This document shows, piece by piece, positions 16,314 to 24,294 of a stretch of DNA of 50,720 nt. How positions within the stretch are numbered: position 1 is the stretch's first letter; each line of letters opens with the position of its first letter. The position numbers and the translations under genes were made by a program. Source of the DNA: Fusibacillus kribbianus (GTDB taxonomy: Bacteria > Bacillota > Clostridia > Lachnospirales > Lachnospiraceae); assembly GCF_030053595.1 (NCBI RefSeq), contig NZ_JASGBQ010000023.1, positions 1 through 50,720 of the forward strand. Reading direction: 5' to 3'. The notes beneath the pieces are model-generated. The model was not told where the DNA came from. It ran no database searches and worked only from the letters and a program-made list of their open reading frames with translations.

Positions 16314-17086
16314 AATGTTCAGGCTGTGGCGCAAACTTTTCCAGTAGATTAAAGGCGTGCCCATACTGCGGTACGGTCAATAACGAGGCGCTGCTCCGGG
16401 AGAGGGAGCGGGAGGAAAGACGCCGGCTTTTGAAGCGTCTGAGGGTGAAAACACTCAGAGAAGCGGAGCCGAAGATCGTCCTTCAGGTATTAAACCGGGT
16501 GATCCTTTGTCTGGTGGCCCTTTGGGTCTTGATGATCGGAGCCGTTTATGTGGTCAGTGCTGTGGGAGAACGGAGGGAGGAGGCAAAAAAGGCTTCCGTT
16601 TCTCTGGAGGACCACAGAAGGCAGCTGGAAGAACTGAAAGCGGAAGAAAAGTATGATGAACTGGCTGAATATCTGGGAGAATATCATCTGTCCATGTATG
16701 AGGAGGGAATGGAGCCTTACTGGCAGCTCTATGAGCTTCATCGGGATATGAGAGATTTCTGGGAAAGGGCAGAAGCCATCGAGGCACTTTCCCAGGAAGC
16801 GGCGGCGGAGGATGAGTGGCGGTACCGGTCCTTTGCCGACAGCGTTTGCGAGATCTGGAAATACGGAAGCTCCCAGTATGAATGGGATCTGATCCTGCCG
16901 GAGAATGAGGAGCTTTACGGACAATGGAGGGAACAGGTTTTCCTTTATCTTCGGGCCTGCTGCGGTCTTTCTGAAGAGGAGATCGGGACGTGGCTGGAGG
17001 AAAAGGAGCTTTCCTATGAAAATGCAGAGCAGTTCGGTGATTTTCTGAAAAGGAGGGCGGCAGATGGAAGCGAAACGGAGTTTTAA
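16310..17086 (+). CDS. Zinc-ribbon membrane protein, cassette member 2
   Basis: A 258-residue protein with the same layout as its neighbour: a zinc ribbon (C3, C6, C17 and C20), an Arg/Glu-rich linker, a membrane helix (about 61-86) and an acidic domain with EEKYDELAEYLGEYH, recalling the KDYESLYEYYVECES stretch of member 1. The overlap is 4 bases upstream and 23 bases with the following gene. The similarity of design with low sequence identity points to old paralogues. Confidence 0.75.
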   Translation: MKCSGCGANFSSRLKACPYCGTVNNEALLREREREERRRLLKRLRVKTLREAEPKIVLQVLNRVILCLVALWVLMIGAVYVVSAVGERREEAKKASVSLEDHRRQLEELKAEEKYDELAEYLGEYHLSMYEEGMEPYWQLYELHRDMRDFWERAEAIEALSQEAAAEDEWRYRSFADSVCEIWKYGSSQYEWDLILPENEELYGQWREQVFLYLRACCGLSEEEIGTWLEEKELSYENAEQFGDFLKRRAADGSETEF

Positions 17087-17522
17087 AGGCTATACAGCAA
17101 AAATTGTGTTCCGAGCGGTTCTCATTGGCTTTCTCCTTCTGGGAATGATTCCTGCTCTGATGGCCTTCGGATATTTTCTGGGCGGAAGCGCCGGAGAGGA
17201 GGAACGGGAGCTGGAGGATGCTTATGCTGCCTGCGAACACGACTATTACAGCGGCGAGTATGCGGCGCTTTTCAATACGCTGGAGCTTTATGATGTCAGA
17301 AATGAACGGCTTTCCCGTTTTCAGGAGGCGGCAGAGTTCTATGAGGCCTGGCAGAAATGGCAGCTCTACCGGAAGGGAGCGGGGCTTTCGGATATTGACG
17401 AGGCGAAACGGCAGGAGTATGAGACGAAGGCGGCAGAGTATGAAAAAACTGTCCGCCAGTCCTATGAGAACTGTACGGACAGTGAAAACCGCAGTATGAT
17501 GAAAAAGCTTCTGGAAGAGTAA
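17064..17522 (+). CDS. Membrane protein, cassette member 3, without zinc ribbon
   Basis: A 152-residue protein that starts directly with a basic patch and a membrane helix (about 12-40), then a Tyr/Glu-rich domain (HDYYSGEYAALFNTLELYD) like that of the two upstream proteins. It lacks the zinc ribbon, as if the N-terminal module had been lost. AAAGGAGG lies in the end of the upstream gene, about 11 bases before the ATG. Function unknown; it probably acts with the other two. Confidence 0.72.
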   Translation: MEAKRSFKGYTAKIVFRAVLIGFLLLGMIPALMAFGYFLGGSAGEEERELEDAYAACEHDYYSGEYAALFNTLELYDVRNERLSRFQEAAEFYEAWQKWQLYRKGAGLSDIDEAKRQEYETKAAEYEKTVRQSYENCTDSENRSMMKKLLEE

Positions 17523-17524
17523 GC

Positions 17525-18391
17525 TTATTTTGCCTCCCATCGGCCTGAGGCGCCGCAGGGGAGAACTAGGCCGCTTTCCGTGACGGGAAGGCCGACCTCG
17601 TCGGCGGCAGTCTGTCCGCCAAGCTCCTTCAGAGTGACACCCAGCATATAGGAGAGAACGGAAGGGGCCAGACCGGTGGTGTAGGAGTTGATGAGGAAAA
17701 ACAGGGGATCTTTTGATAAAAGCTGCGCACACAGTTTCACAAGGGGGAAGATGGCGTCCTCGATCTTCCAGATTTCACCCTTTGGACCGCGTCCGTAAGA
17801 GGGAGGATCCATGATGATGCCGTCATAATGATTGCCGCGGCGGAGCTCCCGCTCCACGAACTTGACGCAATCATCCACGATCCAGCGGATCGGCGCTTCT
17901 CCGAGGCCGGAGGACCGGGCGTTTTCTCTGGCCCAGGTCACCATTCCTTTGGAGGCGTCCACATGGGTCACCTGCGCTCCGGCACGGGCTGCAGCCAGTG
18001 TGGCGCCGCCGGTATAGGCAAAAAGGTTCAGGACCCGGATAGGGCGTCCAGCTTTTTTGATTTTAGAGGAAAACCAGTCCCAGTTGACGGCCTGCTCCGG
18101 GAAAAGCCCTGTGTGCTTGAAGCTGAATGGTTTCAGATTGAAGGTCAGCTTCAGCGGCTCATAGCCGATGGTCCACTGCTCCGGCAGATGGAAAAATTCC
18201 CACTCGCCGCCGCCCTTGGAGCTTCGGTGGTAATGACCGTTTTTGGTACGCCAGCCCTTTGCCTTCCGCTCTGTATTCCAGATGACCTGCGGGTCAGGAC
18301 GAACCAGGATGTATTCTCCCCAGCGCTCCAGCTTTTCTCCGCGGGAGGTGTCGAGAACTTCGTAATCGTTCCAGTTATCTGCAATCCACAT
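17525..18391 (-). CDS. Class I SAM-dependent methyltransferase, RlmI-like
   Basis: A 288-residue protein. The SAM-binding motif is LNLFAYTGGATLAAARAGA (about 121-139), with acidic residue D146 in THVDASKG and the catalytic-type DPPSYGRG. This resembles the RlmI/RlmK group of 23S rRNA methyltransferases, but the N-terminal PUA domain is absent, so the substrate is uncertain. AAAGGA precedes the ATG. It converges with the zinc-ribbon cassette, with two bases between the stop codons. Confidence 0.82.
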   Translation of the reverse strand: MWIADNWNDYEVLDTSRGEKLERWGEYILVRPDPQVIWNTERKAKGWRTKNGHYHRSSKGGGEWEFFHLPEQWTIGYEPLKLTFNLKPFSFKHTGLFPEQAVNWDWFSSKIKKAGRPIRVLNLFAYTGGATLAAARAGAQVTHVDASKGMVTWARENARSSGLGEAPIRWIVDDCVKFVERELRRGNHYDGIIMDPPSYGRGPKGEIWKIEDAIFPLVKLCAQLLSKDPLFFLINSYTTGLAPSVLSYMLGVTLKELGGQTAADEVGLPVTESGLVLPCGASGRWEAK

Positions 18392-18514
18392 GTTGGATAT
18401 TCCTTTCCGGTTTATTCTTTACCACATTATATATGCTTTTGGAAATCCAGTCAATGGAAAGCAGGGAATGGGATTTTTTCTGCAACATTTTGTATGGGAA
18501 AAAGAAAAATGTTA

Positions 18515-18523
18515 TGATATACT
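18515..18523 (+). promoter_or_regulatory. Extended -10 promoter of the aldo/keto reductase gene
   Basis: TGATATACT fits an extended -10 (TGn plus TATACT). The -35 region is poor. Confidence 0.4.
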
Positions 18524-18560
18524 AAATTCAGCTAAAATGTATTGTGAGGAGGAGATCGCA

Positions 18561-19529
18561 ATGAAAACCATTAAAATCGGTGGAGTTTTGGAAGCTTCTG
18601 AAATGGCGCTCGGCTGCATGAGAGACTGCAGAATCCCGTTCGAGGACGCAGAAAAGCTGGTTCTTACTGCTGTTGACGAGGGTATTAACTTCTTTGACCA
18701 TGCGGATGTATACGGAGCAGGTGCTTCCGAGGAGTATTTCGGCAGAATCCTGGAGAGAAATCCCGGTCTCAGAAATAAGATCCTGGTTCAGTCCAAGTGT
18801 GCTCTGATCCGTGATACAGAGAAGACTCTGTACATCGATACGACCAAGGAGCACATCATTGAATCGGTTGAGAACAGTATGAAGCGCTTGAAGGTTGATC
18901 ATCTGGATACATTCCTTCTTCATCGTGCAGATACCCTGATGGAGCCCGATGATGTGGCAGAAGCCTTTGACATCCTTCATTCCAGCGGCAAGGTTCGTTA
19001 TTTCGGTGTAAGCAATTTCAAGACCATGGATCTGATGTATTTACAGTCCTGCATCAATCAGCGGCTGATCATCAACCAGATGCAGCTCTCTGTCGCCCAT
19101 ACGACCCTGATCGACCCTACTGATTCTGTTCAGCTCAATGAGGCAGACAATGTCGACAGAAACGGCGGAGTTCTTACCTATATGAGAATGAACAAGATGA
19201 CCGCACAGGCATGGTCTCCGTTCCAGGTTCGTTTCTACGGCGGCGTATTCATGAAGGACGATGGATATCCGATCCTCAACTCCGTAGTGAACAGAATGGC
19301 AGAGGAGAAGGGAGTATCTCCTTCCGCTATCGCCATTGCATGGATCCTGCGTCATCCCGCAAAGATCCAGCCGCTCATCGGCACTACCAACAAGGATCGT
19401 CTGAAAGACATCTGCACCGCTTCCAACGTAACCATTTCCAGAGAAGAATGGTACGAGCTGTACCGTGCAACTCTTTCTGATGAGAAGCGCGCTCAGGTTG
19501 GCAACTCCAATCCCAAGCCTGCAAAATAA
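18561..19529 (+). CDS. Aldo/keto reductase
   Basis: A 322-residue NADPH-type aldo/keto reductase with a TIM-barrel layout. The likely catalytic tetrad is D46, Y51 (FFDHADVYG), K79 (VQSKC) and H121 (LLHRAD). The C-terminal cofactor part contains IQPLIGTTNKDRLKD. It reduces a carbonyl substrate that cannot be named from sequence; it resembles the YdhF-type subgroup. GAGGAGGAG lies 6-8 bases before the ATG at 18561, so the longer in-frame extension is not used. Codon usage is strongly biased, which suggests high expression. Confidence 0.93.
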   Translation: MKTIKIGGVLEASEMALGCMRDCRIPFEDAEKLVLTAVDEGINFFDHADVYGAGASEEYFGRILERNPGLRNKILVQSKCALIRDTEKTLYIDTTKEHIIESVENSMKRLKVDHLDTFLLHRADTLMEPDDVAEAFDILHSSGKVRYFGVSNFKTMDLMYLQSCINQRLIINQMQLSVAHTTLIDPTDSVQLNEADNVDRNGGVLTYMRMNKMTAQAWSPFQVRFYGGVFMKDDGYPILNSVVNRMAEEKGVSPSAIAIAWILRHPAKIQPLIGTTNKDRLKDICTASNVTISREEWYELYRATLSDEKRAQVGNSNPKPAK

Positions 19530-19553
19530 AACAGAATATCCGGTGATACGGAT

Positions 19554-19590
19554 TCCGCCGCTGTGCCTGAAGGCATGGCGGCGGATTTGT
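19554..19590 (+). terminator. Terminator after the aldo/keto reductase gene
   Basis: TCCGCCGC and GCGGCGGA form an 8-bp stem. GCCT and AGGC pair inside, and TTTGTT follows. Confidence 0.75.
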
Positions 19591-19594
19591 TATG

Positions 19595-19920
19595 TTACAG
19601 TAAAAATCCCCCCTGCACTGCAGGGGGGGAGGGAAACTCTTCAGATTGAAGAACTCTTGTGCTAGAATAAATGTGGGTCTGCAAAACCACAAATAAAAGA
19701 GCACAGGAGATCCAATATGGACAATAACAGTTTAGCTCATACCAAATGGGAATGTAAGTACCATATTGTAGTTGCCTCTAAATATCGTCGGCAAGTGATA
19801 TCGGGCAGTTGTGGATGTGGTGCAGCTGGCAGGCCCTCAGTGCGCCTTCCGGGCGCAAGCAGGCAACAGCCCCTTATAGGAGCAGAACAAGCCACCGGTT
19901 AAGCTGGTGGTCTTGACTAT
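19595..19920 (+). mobile_element. Internally deleted IS200/IS605-family element
   Basis: A left-end hairpin (CCCCCCTGC / GCAGGGGGG, 19608-19628) is followed by a leader with a TGTGG/CCACA stem and an ATG at 19717. The start reads MDNNSLAHTKWECKYHIV, the N-terminus of IS200-type TnpA Y1 transposases. After about 27 codons the similarity stops. Unrelated GC-rich sequence then leads to a right-end hairpin (CCACC...GGTGG, 19892-19910). The catalytic HUH and Tyr region is missing, so the copy cannot transpose alone. Exact ends are inferred; TTAC at 19595 may be the target tetranucleotide. Confidence 0.75.
19717..19902 (+). pseudogene. tnpA: Truncated IS200-type transposase TnpA
   Basis: The first 27 codons or so match the TnpA start (KWECKYHIVVASKYRRQVI). 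The remaining 33 codons (GCGAAGRPSVRLPG and onward) do not resemble TnpA and arise from the deletion junction and right end. Normal length is about 130-155 residues. No active product is expected. Confidence 0.7.
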
Positions 19921-20023
19921 GATGGATAAAAGAAAACGATTTGTTTGTTATAAGAATTAATGGTGGGAGAAAAACCAAAAAAAGTAATTATTATAAAGAA
20001 TAATCGGAGACATGAAAAACTTC

Positions 20024-20052
20024 TTGTAAATATTATGCAGATATGATATATT
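20024..20052 (+). promoter_or_regulatory. Promoter of the BlaI/M56 module
   Basis: TTGTAA and TATATT are separated by 17 bases. The dyad at 20057-20074 follows at the expected start point. The 19921-20023 gap upstream is AT-rich with no gene. Confidence 0.55.
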
Positions 20053-20056
20053 TTAA

Positions 20057-20074
20057 TTATAATTCAAATTATAA
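20057..20074. promoter_or_regulatory. Candidate operator of the BlaI-like repressor
   Basis: TTATAATT-CA-AATTATAA is a perfect dyad with 8-bp arms. It sits at the predicted transcription start and 18 bases before the repressor's start codon, where a BlaI-type autorepressor would bind. Confidence 0.55.
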
Positions 20075-20092
20075 ATGGAGATGAGAAATATA

Positions 20093-20485
20093 ATGAAGAT
20101 GCAGGAACTGCCGCCGACAGAATTAACGGTCATGAAAGCGATCTGGGATGCGGGAAAGCCGGTACATTTATCTGAAATCCACGTAATGCTGGAACGCTAT
20201 GGGAAGGACTGGCAGTATCAAACGGTTTCTACCTATATACGGAGCTTGGTAAGACGGGGATTTTTGATTATGGAACAGGTAAAGGGAACCCGCGGTAAAG
20301 TATACCTGTATACACCGGCGATTAGCCAGGAAGAATACCTGGAATATACAATGGGGAAAATGGCACGCTTTTGGGGAAAGCACTCCCTGAAACCCATATT
20401 GTGTGCTTTACGGGAAAATGAAGAACTGACTGAGGAAGATATACAGGAACTACAGGGGTATCTACATGATTGCAATAATCGTTGA
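20093..20485 (+). CDS. BlaI/MecI/CopY family transcriptional repressor
   Basis: A 130-residue winged-helix protein, the usual BlaI size. The motifs are LPPTELTVMKAIWDAGKPV at the first helix, YQTVSTYIRSLVRRGFL at the recognition helix and wing, then a C-terminal dimer region. In the family, cleavage by the partner M56 protease relieves repression. The partner gene overlaps by 20 bases. ATGs at 20075 and 20081 are too close to the GGAG; 20093 is preferred with a long spacing of 12. A dyad (20057-20074) lies just upstream as a likely autoregulatory site. Confidence 0.88.
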   Translation: MKMQELPPTELTVMKAIWDAGKPVHLSEIHVMLERYGKDWQYQTVSTYIRSLVRRGFLIMEQVKGTRGKVYLYTPAISQEEYLEYTMGKMARFWGKHSLKPILCALRENEELTEEDIQELQGYLHDCNNR

Positions 20486-21839
20486 ATGGTTTTTCTGGCT
20501 TGTACTGACTTCTTTAACAGGAAGTTTGGCTTATGGTTTGTGGAAAATAGCAGAGTCTATTTTGAAAAGAAAAAAGAAATATAGCTGGCTTTTTATATCA
20601 ACACAGCTCGTTATTATTTTTTTTGCTTTTCCGATTATTTTTTTGAGCATTTATTTAAAAACGATAGATTGGAAAGGAGGAGCAATACTTGATGTCTTTT
20701 CTATTTCTCCTTTACTGTATGAAATACTATGCGTTTTATTCTGGATTTGGCTGGTTGGCTTTTTGATTGAAATGTGTCTTTATATAATTGAAAGACATGG
20801 AATGCGTAAAATCAAAAAGTATAATTTGTGTGTCCCTTATGATATTCGGACGTTATGCGATGAAATCCGGGTGGAAAATAAAATTCGGATTCAAGTTGAG
20901 GTTTTTTATAATCTGCACTGTAAAATACCGTCGGTGAGTGGAGTTTTCAGGCCAGTCATTATGTTGCCCGCAGAAGCGTTGGAAGGAGAAGCACTTAAGG
21001 TGATCCTGACCCATGAGCTGACTCATATTAAACATCACGATTTGTGGTGGAAATACGTCACTGCCTGGATCAGAAGGATCCATTGGTTCAATCCGGTGAT
21101 TTCTGTGCTGATTAGAGATGTGTTTGAATGGAAAGAAACGCAATGTGATCTTGATGTATGCAGTTCTAGAAAAATAAGTTTTGAGCAATATTTCACGATT
21201 GTTATTGCAAATGCAGGAAACAAAAAGCAGCGTTCCTATTTATTTGCAATGACTCTAAGCGAAAGCAAAAACAGTATAAAAAGGAGGATGGAAAAGATGA
21301 ACGGATATCGACGAGATAAGGAATGGAAACAATGGAGTGTTGTAGCACTATCTATATTGTTTGTGTGTATGATTTCTTTGACTTCCTATGCGGCTGGTGA
21401 AGGAATTTTGTATGGGTATCATGCACTGGTTGATGCTACAGAAGTTCTGGAGACAGAAGAATTGATTCCGATAGAAGAACTGGAGGAAGAGATTATTCCT
21501 GCAGGAACAAATTCCGGTGTGATTGAGATTGAACTGGAAGACGTCATGACATATTCGTCTGGTACAATTGATATGAGTATTCCGGTGAATGCGCTGATAA
21601 AAACATCATCCTTTTCTTGTGGTGTTGATGATGTGATTAATGTTACCGTTGGTGTGACACCTAATAATGTACCGACGAGAGTTGGTATTATAGAGCCGGA
21701 CGGGATACGACGGGCAGTTACTTCTACCGGGATGATCATACATAATTTTTCTGTGAGAAAAGGTGGATTTCATCAGGTCTACGTTGAGAATTTATCGGGA
21801 GCTACAATTGCAGTGAGCGGTACATATCTTGTATATTGA
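20466..21839 (+). CDS. M56 family (BlaR1-like) membrane metalloprotease with novel sensor domain
   Basis: A 457-residue protein. Three N-terminal membrane helices (about 5-30, 41-64 and 84-108) precede a cytosolic zinc protease domain with HELTH at 183-187 and the downstream E224 in WKETQCD. A fourth helix (about 291-308) ends at SLTSYAA. The C-terminal 150 residues are predicted outside the cell, acidic at first and then beta-rich (FSVRKGGFHQVYVENLSG). They do not contain the SxxK/KTG penicillin-binding fold of BlaR1, so the ligand is unknown. By analogy, ligand binding activates cleavage of the BlaI-like repressor encoded upstream. Confidence 0.87.
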   Translation: MIAIIVEWFFWLVLTSLTGSLAYGLWKIAESILKRKKKYSWLFISTQLVIIFFAFPIIFLSIYLKTIDWKGGAILDVFSISPLLYEILCVLFWIWLVGFLIEMCLYIIERHGMRKIKKYNLCVPYDIRTLCDEIRVENKIRIQVEVFYNLHCKIPSVSGVFRPVIMLPAEALEGEALKVILTHELTHIKHHDLWWKYVTAWIRRIHWFNPVISVLIRDVFEWKETQCDLDVCSSRKISFEQYFTIVIANAGNKKQRSYLFAMTLSESKNSIKRRMEKMNGYRRDKEWKQWSVVALSILFVCMISLTSYAAGEGILYGYHALVDATEVLETEELIPIEELEEEIIPAGTNSGVIEIELEDVMTYSSGTIDMSIPVNALIKTSSFSCGVDDVINVTVGVTPNNVPTRVGIIEPDGIRRAVTSTGMIIHNFSVRKGGFHQVYVENLSGATIAVSGTYLVY

Positions 21840-21868
21840 TTTAAATGGGGGTAATCCCCATTTAAATC
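21838..21868. promoter_or_regulatory. 13-bp perfect hairpin over the M56 stop codon
   Basis: GATTTAAATGGGG and CCCCATTTAAATC pair perfectly around GTAAT. There is no T run, so it is not a standard terminator. It may protect or process the message between the sensor pair and the effector genes. Confidence 0.5.
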
Positions 21869-21909
21869 AGGAATTAATTATTAATAATGCAGTTATAAAT
21901 TAATAAAAT

Positions 21910-22269
21910 GTGATTATTATTCAGATGAATAATAAAATATGCCTGAATGCGAGCTTAGGGGATTCTGTAAGTGTTCAAAAAGTGAACGATGGGGACCCGT
22001 ATGGATATGTAACATCGGTAAAAAATGCAGATGGGTATGTGAGTAATACTATTGAAAACCATGGGGTTTCTTATGCGAGGATCTATAATAGAGACAATGC
22101 AAACAACAAGACTGATCCGTATTTTACATTTACAGATTATGAGCAGCGTAGAAGTGATACATACAATGGCGGAGCGTCATATGGGGGATACTATTATGTA
22201 AAGGCTGAGATTGCAGAATGTGATTTCACTGGAGCTGCGATGTATATGTGTTTCCGCTGGATTCCGTAA
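21910..22269 (+). CDS. Small beta-rich protein of unknown family
   Basis: The frame opens at a GTG and encodes up to 119 residues, rich in Tyr, Asn, Asp and Gly: SVSVQKVNDGDPYGYVTS in the first third, YNRDNANNKTDPYFTF in the middle and AAMYMCFRWIP at the end. Composition suggests a secreted beta-sandwich protein, yet no signal peptide and no good ribosome binding site are present. It may be the 3' part of a gene that lost its export signal. Its place between the sensor protease and the lipoprotein suggests it belongs to the module. I do not recognise the family. Confidence 0.5.
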   Translation: MIIIQMNNKICLNASLGDSVSVQKVNDGDPYGYVTSVKNADGYVSNTIENHGVSYARIYNRDNANNKTDPYFTFTDYEQRRSDTYNGGASYGGYYYVKAEIAECDFTGAAMYMCFRWIP

Positions 22270-22348
22270 TTATTATTTGCATAAAACATAGTAAATGATA
22301 AACCGAAGAAGACAAGCTCGCAGCTTCATTGGTTTGAGGAGGAAAACA

Positions 22349-23479
22349 ATGATCACAGGTCTAAAGAAAAAAATGTTAACAGCTCTGGCGATAGTCATTG
22401 TCCTGGCTTTCTGTGGCTGCGGAAAGAAGGAGACAGACGCAGGGGAGAATGGACAGATCGGAGAAAAGTTTGAGACTGGGAAAGAAGAGGTAACAGACAT
22501 AAAAAATGGCGATCTCATTTCTCGTGAAATCACAGGGAGGGTAAAACTGGAGGCTGTGGTGAAATTGCCGGAAGAAGGAATTGCAAATGTTGAAGAATGC
22601 CAGGTGCAGCAGGTGAAATTTGACGGAGAATCCATGCGTACCACCGTATTTCCGGAGCTTGCTTTGGAAGGCTGGATATATGACGAGCAATACGACAGTC
22701 ATTATTGGAGAAGCAAAGAAAACAAAGATAATGCTGTGATCGGCAGTATAATCTCTTATAATAAAGAGCGTTGGTATGAAAATCGATTTTGCCTTCCCAT
22801 GAGGGAAATAAACGGAACTTATGTGGTCAAAGACGATGAATATACGGAGGAACTTTTCTTTTCATCCAGAGAAGAAATCGCAGAAACTGCAAAGACCTGG
22901 CTGAAGGAGCGGGTGGGTATTACAGAAGTGGGCATAGAACGGATCTATTCAATTACCCATCAGGAAATGAAAAAAACAGAGGAACAGCAATATGTGGAAA
23001 ACGGCACTGCGGGCGTCGGAAAGCCAGGAGAGAGCTTTGAATTAAAGACAACCTGGAGTGAAGCAGATGACTTTTATATGATTTTTCTAACGCGGGTGAT
23101 CAATGGCCTTCCGCTTCTCACAGGAGATTATGTGAGACAGGATGAAGTTTATTTGCCAAATGGAAGGATTACCCTGTGCTATGCAGAAGAGGGACCGATC
23201 AATATAGATATTCCCTGGGATTATAAAATATTGGGGAGAAAGACAGCAAAGTTATGTCCGATGGAAATGGTTTATGAGTCTCTTCAGAGGAAGTTTGAAA
23301 GGACAATCACCGCAGATGTTTTGATTGATGAGATGCAGTTGATCTACTTTCCCTATCCGGTCGACATCGAGGAACGGGTCTATGATTTGATTCCTGCCTG
23401 GAAGTTTTCGTTTTCTGATTATGGTATGGAAAAATTCGTTTATATCAATGCCATAGATGGGATAGAGATCATAGAGTGA
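22349..23479 (+). CDS. Large lipoprotein of the BlaI/M56-ABC module
   Basis: A 376-residue protein with a lipoprotein signal: basic start, hydrophobic core and FCGC at the cleavage site (Cys about 26). The mature part is acidic with several Trp/Tyr-rich blocks (VFPELALEGWIYDEQYDSHY, then IYFPYPVDIEERVYDLIPAW). It should be anchored on the outer face of the membrane. TGAGGAGG lies 6 bases before the ATG. Eleven bases separate it from the first permease, so it is probably an ABC-associated or ligand-sensing component. It resembles uncharacterised clostridial lipoproteins found beside such modules; a family name is not certain. Confidence 0.75.
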   Translation: MITGLKKKMLTALAIVIVLAFCGCGKKETDAGENGQIGEKFETGKEEVTDIKNGDLISREITGRVKLEAVVKLPEEGIANVEECQVQQVKFDGESMRTTVFPELALEGWIYDEQYDSHYWRSKENKDNAVIGSIISYNKERWYENRFCLPMREINGTYVVKDDEYTEELFFSSREEIAETAKTWLKERVGITEVGIERIYSITHQEMKKTEEQQYVENGTAGVGKPGESFELKTTWSEADDFYMIFLTRVINGLPLLTGDYVRQDEVYLPNGRITLCYAEEGPINIDIPWDYKILGRKTAKLCPMEMVYESLQRKFERTITADVLIDEMQLIYFPYPVDIEERVYDLIPAWKFSFSDYGMEKFVYINAIDGIEIIE

Positions 23480-23490
23480 GGGGATGAGTT

Positions 23491-24294
23491 ATGGGATTTT
23501 TTCGTATGCTGAGTTCCGATATAAAACGTTTGTTTCTCTCTAAACGTTTTTATATGACGATTGTGCTGGTGATCGTCCTGTATTTGTTGACGGTCTGTAC
23601 AGAATTGGGAATGGCACGGGAATTATTTTACATGATAGATGTTCGGCATGGGCTGGGGGCCTTTTTGCTTGCAATGACCATATTGTCTCCGATACCGTAT
23701 GGATTAAGTTATCAGGAAGATATTTCACACAATTACGCTTATGGGATAGAAATTAGGGTGAGTCATAGGAAATATTGCTGGGCAAAGGTGATCGCGACAG
23801 CAGTGGGAACCTTTCTGAGCGTGTTCTGCGGCTATATGATTATCTGTGGGATATTGAGTTTCTTTCATCCGCTTATATCGGATATTGCCATAGGAAATAT
23901 GCAGGTGAATTATCAGGCGGGGGTGTTGGATCCGTATCAGAAATATTTCATATGGGGACATCCTGTTTTTTATTTTGTAAGCACGTTTGCAACAGAAGCG
24001 GCAGCATATTCTTTCATGGCCGTGTTTACATTGATGGTTTCCACTAAAGTACGAAATGTCTTTATTCTACTATCAGTACCAGCCGTGCTTTATTATGGAA
24101 ATATTGTGCTTTGTGATATCCTGAAACTTCCTGCCATTTTTCGATGGAATAATACCATGAAATTAGGATTACGGGTATTTTCGTCCGATCCCGTCATAGT
24201 GCTTTTGGAAACTATTGTATACTTTGCAATCCTTATTTTTCTGGCGGGACTGGTTTTTAACTGGCTGACAGAAAGGCGGCGTTTTCATGGATAA
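23491..24294 (+). CDS. ABC transporter permease subunit 1
   Basis: A 267-residue integral membrane protein with about six helices, beginning with a cytosolic amphipathic start (RMLSSDIKRLFLSKRFYMT) as in ABC-2-type export permeases. An N-terminal hydrophobic pair, a loop with DISHNYAYGIEIRVSHRKY and four later helices are seen. It overlaps the second permease by 8 bases, so the two probably form a heterodimeric channel with the ATPase encoded downstream. The substrate is unknown; bacitracin- or lantibiotic-immunity-type exporters share this design. Confidence 0.8.
   Translation: MGFFRMLSSDIKRLFLSKRFYMTIVLVIVLYLLTVCTELGMARELFYMIDVRHGLGAFLLAMTILSPIPYGLSYQEDISHNYAYGIEIRVSHRKYCWAKVIATAVGTFLSVFCGYMIICGILSFFHPLISDIAIGNMQVNYQAGVLDPYQKYFIWGHPVFYFVSTFATEAAAYSFMAVFTLMVSTKVRNVFILLSVPAVLYYGNIVLCDILKLPAIFRWNNTMKLGLRVFSSDPVIVLLETIVYFAILIFLAGLVFNWLTERRRFHG

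Noticed and set aside
16554-17732. 392-codon open frame on the minus strand across the zinc-ribbon cassette
   Set aside because: It is an antisense shadow of coupled genes with good binding sites; its composition is Arg/Pro/His-rich as expected from reverse reading of Glu/Gly-rich codons.
20466-21839. Beta-lactam resistance locus based on BlaR1 likeness
   Set aside because: The sensor lacks the penicillin-binding motifs and no beta-lactamase or resistant PBP gene is next to it.
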